Source: Allobrachymonas sp.
Lineage (GTDB): Bacteria > Pseudomonadota > Gammaproteobacteria > Burkholderiales > Burkholderiaceae_C
DNA: 64,000 nt
NCBI GenBank assembly: GCA_030529505.1
Contig: JAUMWT010000002.1
Span: 1-64,000, forward strand
Direction of reading: 5' to 3'
A model generated the notes under the pieces. That model did not search any database. It was not told the origin of the DNA and was given only the letters and a program-made list of their open reading frames with translations. This document shows, piece after piece, positions 53,197 to 62,373 of this stretch (position 1 is the stretch's first letter; the number at the start of each line of letters is the position of its first letter). The position numbers and the translations under genes are program-made.

Positions 53197-54160
53197 GGCG
53201 CTCACGCTCACCTGGCAGCAGATGGCGCAGTTTGTGCCCAAAACCTTGCTCACCATGCTGCTTTCCATGGGCATGACCCACATGCTGATTGCCAAAGGCT
53301 TTTTGCGCCATCTCAGTCGCATCAGCCAGCCGTTGACGGCGCGCATGGGCCTGCCAGAAACAGTCATTGCCGCATCCGTGCTGGCGTTTGGTTCGGCCTT
53401 GAGCGCCAATGCCATGCTGGCCGAGCTGTACCGCAAGCAGCAGCTCAGCGAGCAAGAGGCTTTTCTGGGTGCGATACTCAACGGCGCATCCATCAACGTC
53501 AAGGAAATCTTCACCTACCAGCTGCCCGTCATGCTGCCGCTGTTGGGCTGGAAGGCGGGCAGCATCTACCTGGCATGCTTTTCTCTGGCGGCCGTCATGC
53601 GCTATGCCTATGTGCTGGTGCATGCTCGCAGGGCCAAGCGCCAACGCGCGCCTGAGCAGGCTGCGGCCCCTGCTGCATCTACTGCGTCTGCTGTGCTTGT
53701 GGCGCCATCAAGCAGCATGCGCAAACAGCTGCGCCAGTTTTTGAAAGTGGCGACCACCTATGTGCTCATCACTTTTGGCGTGCTGTTCGTCTTCCATGCC
53801 GGGGTGGGCGCGTGGTTCGAAAAAATGGTGGCGCCCATCAGCAGCGCCCTGCAATTGCCGGTGGCTGTGGCGGTGCCGATGGCCGTGTTCATCTTCAAGC
53901 CGGTGGCCGGGGCTTCAGCCATCAGCCTGCTGCGCAACAACGGCACGATCACGGATATCGATGCAGCGCTCACCGTGGTGGTGGGCAGCCTGCTGTTGCT
54001 GCCGCTTTACGGTTTTCGCAGCGGCTCCATCGCGCGCACGGTTTCTTTCTTCGGGCCACGGTTGGGGTTCAGAATTTCTGCCACTTCAACCTCGCTGGCG
54101 ATTGTTTCCCGCTTGATCTTTCTGGTTTTGCTCATGGGCTACAAGCTCACGGCAAATTGA
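53189..54160 (+). CDS. Gate-domain-like (nucleoside-recognition type) membrane protein
   Basis: 323 residues, about eight membrane helices. Two Gate-like halves: TMLLSMGMTHMLIAKGFLRHLSRI...SALSANAMLAELYRKQQLSEQEAFLGAILNGASINVKEIF and a second after a polar loop (about 150-185). Gate domains occur in FeoB-type and nucleoside-transport proteins. GTG 53189 is preceded by AGGAGG at a slightly long distance and overlaps the ATPase stop. Its position between importer ATPase and the chelatase partners suggests a role in moving the released metal or the tetrapyrrole (inference). Confidence 0.68.
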   Translation: MLEALTLTWQQMAQFVPKTLLTMLLSMGMTHMLIAKGFLRHLSRISQPLTARMGLPETVIAASVLAFGSALSANAMLAELYRKQQLSEQEAFLGAILNGASINVKEIFTYQLPVMLPLLGWKAGSIYLACFSLAAVMRYAYVLVHARRAKRQRAPEQAAAPAASTASAVLVAPSSSMRKQLRQFLKVATTYVLITFGVLFVFHAGVGAWFEKMVAPISSALQLPVAVAVPMAVFIFKPVAGASAISLLRNNGTITDIDAALTVVVGSLLLLPLYGFRSGSIARTVSFFGPRLGFRISATSTSLAIVSRLIFLVLLMGYKLTAN

Positions 54161-56223
54161 TGGCGGGGCTGCTTTCACACATCATGGACAGGGCCGTTTT
54201 TCCATTCAGCGCCATCATCGGGCAAGAGCGCCTCAAGCTCGCCCTTTTGCTCAATGCCGTCAACCCGCGCATTGGCGGCGTGTTGATCAAAGGCGAAAAA
54301 GGCACGGCCAAATCCACGGCCGTGCGGGCGTTGGCCAGGCTTTTGCCCGCCATGGATGTGGTGCAGGGTTGCCCCTATCGCTGTGCACCGCAGACGCCGC
54401 AAGCGCAATGCCCGCATTGCCAGGGGCGCGAGCACTTGCCGGCCGAGCGTGTGCCCATTCGCATCGTGACCTTGCCGTTGAACGCCACCGAAGACCGCTT
54501 GGTGGGCGGCATCGATTTGAACCAGGCCGTGCAACAAGGGCGGCGCACGCTGCAACCGGGGCTTCTGGCCGCCGCGCACCGGGGCATTTTGTATGTGGAT
54601 GAAGTCAACCTGCTGGACGATCATCTGGTGGATGCCATTCTGGACGCAGCCGCTTCGGGCCAGAACGTGATCGAACGCGAGGGCATGTCGTTTGTGCATG
54701 ACAGCGATTTCACGCTGGTGGGCACCATGAACCCCGAAGAAGGCGATTTGCGTCCGCAGCTGCTGGATCGTTTCGGGTTGTGCGTAGAAATCCAGTCCGA
54801 GGCCGATCCGTTTTTGCGCACCGTGCTCATGGAGCGGCGCGAACAGTTCGATGCCGACCCGCGCCAATTCATGGCCCGTTTTGCCGCAGAAGATGCGCGC
54901 CAAACGCAGCAAATCATCACGGCGCGCCATCTGCTCCAAACGGTGCGCATGCCGCAGCATCTGCGCCAGCACATCAGCGAACTGTGCATGGCCAACTGCG
55001 TGGCGGGGCACCGGGCTGACCTGGTGCTGGAGCAAGCCGCCCGGGCGCACGCCGCTCTGCGCGAGCGTGCGGCCGTAACGCTGGACGACATTGAGCAAGT
55101 GGCCGATATGGTGCTGCTGCACCGCAAGCGTGATGCCATGCCTCCACCGCCGCCTGCACCTCCGCCGCCGCCCGATCATGATCACGATCATGAAAACGAC
55201 AGCGAGCAGCCGCCACCCGAGCAAGATCCGGACGAGCAAGTCGAGCAAACTCCGCCCCCGCCTGAGTCAAACGATGCCAATCAGCCCGAGCCCGAGCAGC
55301 AAGCGCAGGAAGAAAGCGAAGAGCGCGACGGCGATGAGGCCGATCCTGCAGAAGACGATGCCGCAGGCGACCGCGTGGTGGATCGCATCTTCGATATTGG
55401 CGAAACCTTCAACGTCAAGAAATTTGCCACGGCTAAAGACCGCACCTACCGCCGCGGCTCGGGCAAGCGCTCGCGCAGCCGCATTGCGGGCAAACAGGGC
55501 TGTTACGTCAAAAGCGTGATGGGGCGCCATCTCGACGACATTGCCATTGATGCCACCCTGCGTGCCGCAGCGCCTTACCAGCTGGCGCGCAGGGCAGAGA
55601 GCGATTTGGCCATTGTGCTCAAGCCGCAAGATCTGCGCGGCAAGATCCGCGAGAAGCGCCTGGGCAATTTCCTGCTGTTCGTGGTGGATGCCAGTGGTTC
55701 CATGGGCGCGCGCAGCCGCATGATGGCATCCAAGGGGGCCATCATGTCGCTGCTGCTGGATGCTTACCAAAAGCGCGATCAGGTGGCCATGATCACCTTT
55801 CGCAAAGACGAAGCGGTGCTCAACCTGCCGCCGACTTCATCCATCGAACTGGCCGCTACGCTATTGCGGGAGATGCCCGTGGGCGGGCGCACGCCCTTGG
55901 CGTCGGCGCTGGTCAAGTCTTACGAAGTGCTGCGCAACCACCTCACGCGCGAGCCGACGGCACGGCCCATTGCCCTGTTGATCACCGATGGCCGATCCAA
56001 CGTGGCTTTGGGCAATGGCAAGCCGCAAGAGGAAGTGCTGGCATTGGCCGAAAAGCTGGCCTTGGACGAGCGCATCCGCTTCATGGTGGTGGATACCGAA
56101 TCGGACGGGCTGCTGCAATTCGGCCTGGCCCGGAAACTCGCTGCCGCCCTGCAGGCCGACTATTTCCAGATCAAAGACCTCAAGGCGGCCACCCTGCTGG
56201 ACATTGTTAGACAAGGAAGCTGA
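54160..56223 (+). CDS. ChlD/BchD-like chelatase subunit with active-type AAA+ and VWA domains
   Basis: 687 residues. AAA+ domain with intact Walker A (GEKGTAKST, from residue 45), Cys pairs (GCPYRC and QCPHC), Walker [14 protein letters not shown] and [17 protein letters not shown]; an acidic Pro/His-rich linker (about 327-400, containing DHDHDHE); and a C-terminal von Willebrand A domain with MIDAS motif DASGSMG (D510) and TDGRSN. It couples to ChlI to drive metal chelatases of the CobN/ChlH class. TGATG overlap with the preceding gene. Confidence 0.9.
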   Translation: MAGLLSHIMDRAVFPFSAIIGQERLKLALLLNAVNPRIGGVLIKGEKGTAKSTAVRALARLLPAMDVVQGCPYRCAPQTPQAQCPHCQGREHLPAERVPIRIVTLPLNATEDRLVGGIDLNQAVQQGRRTLQPGLLAAAHRGILYVDEVNLLDDHLVDAILDAAASGQNVIEREGMSFVHDSDFTLVGTMNPEEGDLRPQLLDRFGLCVEIQSEADPFLRTVLMERREQFDADPRQFMARFAAEDARQTQQIITARHLLQTVRMPQHLRQHISELCMANCVAGHRADLVLEQAARAHAALRERAAVTLDDIEQVADMVLLHRKRDAMPPPPPAPPPPPDHDHDHENDSEQPPPEQDPDEQVEQTPPPPESNDANQPEPEQQAQEESEERDGDEADPAEDDAAGDRVVDRIFDIGETFNVKKFATAKDRTYRRGSGKRSRSRIAGKQGCYVKSVMGRHLDDIAIDATLRAAAPYQLARRAESDLAIVLKPQDLRGKIREKRLGNFLLFVVDASGSMGARSRMMASKGAIMSLLLDAYQKRDQVAMITFRKDEAVLNLPPTSSIELAATLLREMPVGGRTPLASALVKSYEVLRNHLTREPTARPIALLITDGRSNVALGNGKPQEEVLALAEKLALDERIRFMVVDTESDGLLQFGLARKLAAALQADYFQIKDLKAATLLDIVRQGS

Positions 56224-56226
56224 TTC

Positions 56227-57297
56227 ATGACGACATCCATTCCACCCTCGGCCAAAAGCCAACGGCCCATCTATCCCTTCACGGCCCTTGTGGGGCAGGA
56301 GATGATGAAGCAGGCCCTGATCCTCAACGTCATCAATCCGGCGCTTTCAGGTGTGCTCATTCGCGGTGAAAAGGGCACGGCCAAATCCACGGCCGTGCGG
56401 GCGCTGGCCAAAATCCTGCCAAAAATCGAAGTGGCCAAAGGCTGCCCTTTCAATCGGCCGCCGCAAGAACCGGTGCTTGGTTGCACATGCCCGGCCTGCC
56501 AGAAACAAATCGCCAGCGGCCAAGTGCCCGAAGCAGAAATGCGCCCCGTGCCGGTGGTGGAACTGCCCGTAGGCGCGACCGAAGACCGCGTGGTGGGCAC
56601 CCTGGATCTGGAGCATGCTCTGCAAAAAGGCGAAAAGCGCATTGAGCCGGGCCTGCTGGCAGCGGCCCACCGCGGCATCTTGTATGTGGATGAAGTCAAC
56701 CTGCTGGATGACCACGTGGTAGACGTGCTGCTGGATTCGGCCGCGATGGGCGTCAACACCATCGAGCGCGAGGGCGTGAGCTTCAGCCACCCCGCGCGAT
56801 TTACGCTGGTGGGCACCATGAATCCCGAAGAAGGCGAGCTGCGCCCGCAGCTGCTCGATCGCTTCGGCTTGTGCGTGAGCGTGGGCGGCATTGCTACGCC
56901 GCAAGACCGCGTCACCATCATGGAACGGCGCGCCGCGTTTGACCAAGACCCGGAGGCTTTTGAGGCGCAATGGCAGCAGGCCTCGCAAGAGCTGGTGGAG
57001 CGGATCGAAAAAGTGCGCGAAATCCTGCCGCAGGTCGAAATCAGCCGCGAGCTGATGCTGGAAATTGCCCGTTATTGCTTGGATGTGGGGGTGGATGGCC
57101 ACCGTGGCGACATCATCATTTTGAAAACGGCCAAAACCATCGCCGCTTACCGGGGAAGAAAACAGGTGGCCAAAGAAGACATTGAGCAAGCCGCCATGCT
57201 GGCGCTGCCGCATCGCATCCGCCGCCAGCCTTTGCAGGATGTGGTGGTGGATGTGAACAAGCTGCGCCAGAACAATCAGGCCAGGCAAGCGGGCTGA
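56227..57297 (+). CDS. ChlI/BchI-like chelatase AAA+ ATPase
   Basis: 356 residues. [23 protein letters not shown], Walker [17 protein letters not shown], a Cys set ([17 protein letters not shown]), the [13 protein letters not shown] insert, Walker [18 protein letters not shown], and [17 protein letters not shown] in the lid. Magnesium/cobalt chelatase motor subunit. It is clearly a paralogue of the AAA+ half of the preceding gene. Three bases separate them. Last gene of the uptake/chelatase series. Confidence 0.93.
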   Translation: MTTSIPPSAKSQRPIYPFTALVGQEMMKQALILNVINPALSGVLIRGEKGTAKSTAVRALAKILPKIEVAKGCPFNRPPQEPVLGCTCPACQKQIASGQVPEAEMRPVPVVELPVGATEDRVVGTLDLEHALQKGEKRIEPGLLAAAHRGILYVDEVNLLDDHVVDVLLDSAAMGVNTIEREGVSFSHPARFTLVGTMNPEEGELRPQLLDRFGLCVSVGGIATPQDRVTIMERRAAFDQDPEAFEAQWQQASQELVERIEKVREILPQVEISRELMLEIARYCLDVGVDGHRGDIIILKTAKTIAAYRGRKQVAKEDIEQAAMLALPHRIRRQPLQDVVVDVNKLRQNNQARQAG

Positions 57298-57459
57298 CGG
57301 CGCAGCCCAAAGAATCCGATACCGGGCGCTTCGATTGACAGCGCCTGCCTGCATCGGTGTTGGCGTGAGGCGTCGCTTTTTTTGCTTACTCCATTCACGG
57401 GCAGCCACTTGCTCTCAAGCATCCATCTTGTGCTTCACGCCAAAGCGCTGCCAGCATTC

Positions 57460-59298
57460 TCAGGCTGCTTGCGTCGCTGGCGCAAAGTCAATCGCAATGG
57501 GCTGCATGAGGCGCAGCCGCGCCAGCCGTTGCCACAGCGTGAGTGGCCAGCGCGCAAAGGGGCTGTGCTGCAGGCCGCAGAGCGTGACCTCAAACACGGG
57601 GGCTGGGGTTTGCGCGATCAGTTCTTGGCTCCAGGCGGGCAGGGGCCGGCCGTAGGGACAGGCAGTGGCATTGCTTTCAGCGCTGGGCCGTGGCGTGAAA
57701 AACACCACTTGCTCACCCGCTTGCAGTGCGGCTTGCACGGCTTGCTGGCAGGCGTGCATTTCCGCGCTGTTTTCGTCGTTGTGGGTGGGGATGGCAATGG
57801 CCTTGCCCTGCCGGAGCAAGCTGCCGATGATGGGCTGATCGAAAAAGTTCTGCCCCACCACAAAGCGCACGGGGCGGCGGCAGGCGCTGGCGATGATGAG
57901 AGTATCGACGTGGCTGGCGTGATTGCTCACGAGCAGGGTCGGGCCGCTTTCGGGCAGGGTGTGCGTGCCTTGCTTCTTCAGGCGAAAGACCGAGTGCACC
58001 AGCAGCCAGGCCACAAAGCGCAGCAAGAATTCGGGCAGCAGGCGGTAGATGTAGAGCGCCACGGCGGCGTTGCACACGGCGGCCACGCCGAACAGGGCCG
58101 GAATCGACAGGCCCGCATGCAGCAAGGCCGCGGCGGCAATGGCCCCCACGACCATGAAGAGCGCATTGAGGATGTTGTTGGCCGCGATGATGCGGGCGCG
58201 GTGGCTGGCGCTGGATCGCAGCTGCATCAGCGCATACAGCGGCACGATGAAAAAGCCGCCGAACAGGCCGATGGCAAACAGATCCAGCAGCACATGCCAG
58301 GTGGATGGCAGGGCCAGCAAGGCCGCCATCGGCAAGGGCTGCGGCGGCAGGCTGGCCGGGCTGGCAAAGGCCAGGTCCAGCGTGAAGAGCGACAGGCCGA
58401 TGGAGCCAAACGGCACCAGGCCCATTTCCACCTGTTTGGACGAGAGCCGCTCGCACAGCAGCGAGCCGATGCCGATGCCCAGCGTGAAGATGCCCAGCAG
58501 CAGGGTCACGCTGGTTTCGCTGCCGCCCAGCACGTCTTTGGCGTAAGCGGGGAATTGCGCCAGCATGAGCGCGCCAAACAGCCAGAACCACGAGATGCCC
58601 AGAATCGAGAGGAAGACGGTGCGGTTTTCGCGCGCGAACTGGATGTTGCGCCAGGTTTCGGTCAGCGGGTTGGGGTTGATGCGCAACGCCGCATCGGGCG
58701 CGGGCGCGGCCGGAATGGCGCGGCTGGCCACATAACCGGCCAGGGCCACGATCAGGCCGCACACGGTGATCCAGAGCATGCCTTGCTTAAGGCTGGCCAG
58801 CAGCCCGCCGCACAAGGTGCCCACCAGAATGGCGACGAAGGTGCCCGCTTCGACCAGGGCATTGCCGCCCACCAGTTCTTCTTCACGCAGGTGCTGCGGC
58901 AAGATGGCGTATTTGACCGGGCCAAAGAAAGTGGATTGCAAGCCCAGCAGAAACAGGCAGCCCATCAGCAGGGGCAGGCTGTGTAGCCAAAAGCCCAAGC
59001 CCACCAGCGCCATGATGACGATTTCCAGCGCCTTGACCAAACGTGCCAGCAGGGCCTTGTCGTACTTGTCGGCCAGCTGCCCGGCCGTGGCCGAAAACAG
59101 GAAGAAAGGCAGGATGAACAAGCCCGCCGCCAGATTGGCCAGCAGCGCGGGCGAAAGGCGGCTCCACTGCGCGGTTTGAAACGTCAACAGCACGATCAGC
59201 GCGTTTTTGAACAGGTTGTCGTTGAACGCGCCGAGAAACTGCGTGAGGAAAAACGGGCTGAAGCGGCGGGTTTTGAGCAAGCCGAATTGAGAGCTCAT
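57460..59298 (-). CDS. MFS (LplT-like) lysophospholipid transporter fused to PlsC acyltransferase
   Basis: 612 residues. N-terminal 12-helix MFS part (about 10-400; FFLTQFLGAFNDNLFKNALIVLLTF is the LplT/Aas-associated start) and a C-terminal acyltransferase (about 425-600) with the motifs SNHASHVDTLII (HxxxxD) and a glycerophosphate-binding block further on. It would flip lysophospholipids to the cytoplasmic side and re-acylate them. In E. coli these tasks are split between LplT and Aas. It lies downstream of the aas-like gene on the same strand. Confidence 0.88.
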   Translation of the reverse strand: MSSQFGLLKTRRFSPFFLTQFLGAFNDNLFKNALIVLLTFQTAQWSRLSPALLANLAAGLFILPFFLFSATAGQLADKYDKALLARLVKALEIVIMALVGLGFWLHSLPLLMGCLFLLGLQSTFFGPVKYAILPQHLREEELVGGNALVEAGTFVAILVGTLCGGLLASLKQGMLWITVCGLIVALAGYVASRAIPAAPAPDAALRINPNPLTETWRNIQFARENRTVFLSILGISWFWLFGALMLAQFPAYAKDVLGGSETSVTLLLGIFTLGIGIGSLLCERLSSKQVEMGLVPFGSIGLSLFTLDLAFASPASLPPQPLPMAALLALPSTWHVLLDLFAIGLFGGFFIVPLYALMQLRSSASHRARIIAANNILNALFMVVGAIAAAALLHAGLSIPALFGVAAVCNAAVALYIYRLLPEFLLRFVAWLLVHSVFRLKKQGTHTLPESGPTLLVSNHASHVDTLIIASACRRPVRFVVGQNFFDQPIIGSLLRQGKAIAIPTHNDENSAEMHACQQAVQAALQAGEQVVFFTPRPSAESNATACPYGRPLPAWSQELIAQTPAPVFEVTLCGLQHSPFARWPLTLWQRLARLRLMQPIAIDFAPATQAA

Positions 59299-59461
59299 GG
59301 GCGGCTCCTTTTCTTGTTGGTGCGAAATCTGTGATGGTGCAGTGCGTTGCCGTTAAAGGCAAGGCAACGATGAATGCACTGAAAGCGAGCGGTGCGCGTT
59401 CTGGCTATGTGCGACGGCGTGAGCTGATCGTTCAAAGCAGCCGAGTACCGTCACTCAAACG

Positions 59462-61621
59462 TCAAGCAGCAAGCGCTTCAGCTGCGCGCACTTTGGCATC
59501 CGCCTCGGCCATGCGTTTCAGGGTCACGTAATCGGTCTTGCCCGAACCCAGCAGCGGGATTGATTCGACGTGGCGGATGACGCGCGGCACCGACAGTTCA
59601 GGCAGGCCCTGGCTCTGGGCGGCGGCCACCAATTGCTCGCGCGTGAGGGCGGGCGCGGTGGTGAACAACACCAGCGCCTCGCCCTTGGCGGCATCGGCGC
59701 GGGTCGAGGCGGCGTGCATGAACGAGGGGGCAGCCACCGTGGCGTTTTTCTCTACCACTTCCAGCGAAATCATTTCGCCCGCGATCTTGGCAAAGCGCTT
59801 GATGCGGCCCAGAATGGTGACGAAGCCGCGCTCGTCCATATCGACGATGTCGCCCGTGGCGTACCAGCCCTCGCCGCGCGCGGCCGGTGGCTGAATCACG
59901 CCAGGCTGGTCGAACAGCAAATAGCCTTTCATCACATTGGGCCCCTTCACATACAGGGCGCCGCCGCGTTCGATGCCGGGCACGGGTTCCAGCTCGTATT
60001 CAATGCCCGGCAGCAACTGGCCGACCGTGCCGATCTGGCAGGCCATGGGCACGTTCACGGCCACCACAGGCGCGCATTCGGTCACGCCATAGCCCTCCAG
60101 AATGCGGATGCCGAACTTTTCGATCCACAGGCGGCGCACGTCTTCAGAGAGCTTTTCTGCCCCGGCCACCACATAGCGCAGGCGTCCAAAGTCGTAGGGG
60201 TGGGCGTGCTTGCCGTAGTGGCCGAGGAAGGTGGAGGTGCCAAACAGCACGGTGCAGTTGCGGTCGTACACCAGCTCGGGGATGATGCGGTAATGCAAAG
60301 GACTGGGGTAAAGAAAGACTTTGCAGCCCGATACCAGCGGCAGCAGCACGCCGCAGGTGAGGCCGAAAGAGTGGAACAGCGGCAGCGCCATCATGAACTT
60401 GTCTTGCGGCGTGAAGTCGGCCACGGCGCGCACTTGCGCCACGTTCGAGAGCACCGAGTTGTGCGAATGCACCACGCCTTTGGGCTTGCCTTCCGAGCCG
60501 GAGGTGAAAAGCACAATGGCCGGGTCATCAGGTGTTTGCGCCACGGCTGCGCGCGCGGGAAAGCGCATGCGCCACAGCGTCCAGAGCTTGTCGGCCCAGC
60601 CAATTTCGGCCTTGAAGTCTTCAAGGTAATGAATGCTCAAACCGTCAAGCTGAGCGATCACACCTTCAAGCCGTGCTTTTTCGATGAAGGTGCGCGAAGC
60701 CACGATGTGTTGGATGCCCGCAGCCGTACAAGCTGCGCGCAAACCCTCGGCCCCGGCCGTGTAGTTCAGCAGGGCGGGCACACGGCGGCGCATCGACAGG
60801 CTGAGGATCAGCCCCAGCGTGGGCGCAGCATTGGGCGTGAGCAGGCCCACGATTTCGTCGGGCGCGGTTTTGCGATCAAGCACGCGCGACAGCGCCAGCG
60901 CCATTTTCAGCAGCGAGCCGTAAGACTGCTCCACCAGGCGGATGTCTTCCACCAGCTTGTAGTCGCGGCCGAAGGTTTGCTGCCCGTCCAGGAAGGCCTC
61001 GTACATCGTGCGCTGCGGGCGTGTGGCCACCAGCATGTCAAGCAGGATCTGGCGCATCAACTCGCCCGAGCGGCGGCGGCGCTCTTTGGCCGAAGGCAGA
61101 TCGGGCATGGGAATGTGGCGGCGCGGCAGCACGGCAATGCGCACCCTGGGAAACAGCTTGCGCGGATACACGCCCGCCAGGCGGCCAAAGTAGCTGCGGC
61201 TGGCGCCATCAATACGAATCGGCACGATGGTGGCGCCGGTTTTGGCGGCGACAAAAGCTGCGCCGTCGTAAATCTTCATCAGCGAGCCGGTTTTGGTGAT
61301 GCGCCCTTCGGGAAAAATCACCACGGGCTGGCCGCTTTCCACCAGTTTGACGATTTGCTTCATCGCCAGCGGGCTGGTCGAATCCACGGCCAGATGCGGC
61401 ACAAAGCGCAGCAAAAAGGCAAACACCGGGTGGTTGGCGATTTGCGAATGCACCACAAAAATCGCATTGGCCGGTGTCATCAGGCCGATGAGCAGGCCAT
61501 CGAGAAACGACTCGTGATTGGCCACGATGAGCGTGCGTTCGTTCTGGAAAACGCTCATGTCTCCGGTGCGCTCTACCCGGAACAAGACTTTGAGCAAGGT
61601 GCGCAAAATGGCTTTGAGCAT
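59462..61621 (-). CDS. aas: Aas-like bifunctional acyltransferase / acyl-ACP synthetase
   Basis: 719 residues. PlsC domain (about 1-210; NHESFLDGLLIG with HxxxxD, FPEGRITKTG) fused to an AMP-forming ligase (about 230-710; IVLFTSGSEGKPKGVVHSH, YGVTECAPVVA, GWYATGDIVDMDERGFVTILGR). It activates fatty acids and re-acylates lysophosphatidylethanolamine. Full length. Together with the downstream MFS-PlsC fusion it forms a phospholipid-repair pair. Confidence 0.92.
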   Translation of the reverse strand: MLKAILRTLLKVLFRVERTGDMSVFQNERTLIVANHESFLDGLLIGLMTPANAIFVVHSQIANHPVFAFLLRFVPHLAVDSTSPLAMKQIVKLVESGQPVVIFPEGRITKTGSLMKIYDGAAFVAAKTGATIVPIRIDGASRSYFGRLAGVYPRKLFPRVRIAVLPRRHIPMPDLPSAKERRRRSGELMRQILLDMLVATRPQRTMYEAFLDGQQTFGRDYKLVEDIRLVEQSYGSLLKMALALSRVLDRKTAPDEIVGLLTPNAAPTLGLILSLSMRRRVPALLNYTAGAEGLRAACTAAGIQHIVASRTFIEKARLEGVIAQLDGLSIHYLEDFKAEIGWADKLWTLWRMRFPARAAVAQTPDDPAIVLFTSGSEGKPKGVVHSHNSVLSNVAQVRAVADFTPQDKFMMALPLFHSFGLTCGVLLPLVSGCKVFLYPSPLHYRIIPELVYDRNCTVLFGTSTFLGHYGKHAHPYDFGRLRYVVAGAEKLSEDVRRLWIEKFGIRILEGYGVTECAPVVAVNVPMACQIGTVGQLLPGIEYELEPVPGIERGGALYVKGPNVMKGYLLFDQPGVIQPPAARGEGWYATGDIVDMDERGFVTILGRIKRFAKIAGEMISLEVVEKNATVAAPSFMHAASTRADAAKGEALVLFTTAPALTREQLVAAAQSQGLPELSVPRVIRHVESIPLLGSGKTDYVTLKRMAEADAKVRAAEALAA

Positions 61622-62373
61622 GGATGGTTTTCTTTCGTTGGTGATGGAATCGGTTGCGCCTCATAGCGGGCAACCTGGGCAGATGCATCAGCCCCTTCGT
61701 TCAGGCCCGAAGCATGCCAGAGGATGCATGCTGGTTTTGCCGCGCATTGCTGGAGTGCTGGAGGCCGCGCTGGCCGGTATCCGCAGGCGATACCCGCCGC
61801 TGTTTGCTGCCATTGGCTGCGACGTGTTTTCAGTAGCCCAGAGCATGTGTGCGGCAGGCCAAGCGCATCTGGCAAAAGCAAAAGGCGTGGTGCCGCGGCT
61901 TGCCTTTTTCCTGCACTTCTTCCCGCACTTTTCCCTGCATGGCTGGCCGTGCGTTACGGCTGGCACATGGGGGACCAAGGCGACGCCGACTGTGCGGCAG
62001 ACGCCAAGTGTAGGGGGCTTGACGGGGATTTGACGGGGGCTTGGGGCCCACATATTTGCGCAGGCAGACCGTGCGCCAGTCACTGCCCTCCCCAAGCCGT
62101 TGCTGCGAATGTGCAATGCGGCGCATGCCGCAACCCGCCAGATCCAAGCTCAAGCAGGGTTCCATGAGCCTGCGAGCAGAAAGCGGCGTTGGCCGCACAT
62201 GGCGCTGGCACGCCAGCAAACGGCAGGGCGTTTCCGGCACAGGTTCTAGAATCGTTGCCCCAGCCGCTGAATGCTTCAGTTCGGCGCATGTTTCACGCCC
62301 CGGCGGCGTTGCCTGGGCCCACACAGGGCATGGGCCGTGCAGCGCGGGGCGCTTGTCTGCCTGTTTGCTTGCC
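61622..62373. other. Divergent intergenic region aas-bioA
   Basis: 752 bp between divergent genes. Open frames are shadows. A doubled TTGACGGGG (62018-62040 area) lies in it; no BirA operator was recognised. Confidence 0.4.

Noticed and set aside
62018-62040. Doubled TTGACGGGG as a tandem promoter or biotin operator before bioA
   Set aside because: No matching -10 boxes and no resemblance to a BirA operator; it is also over 330 bp from the bioA start.
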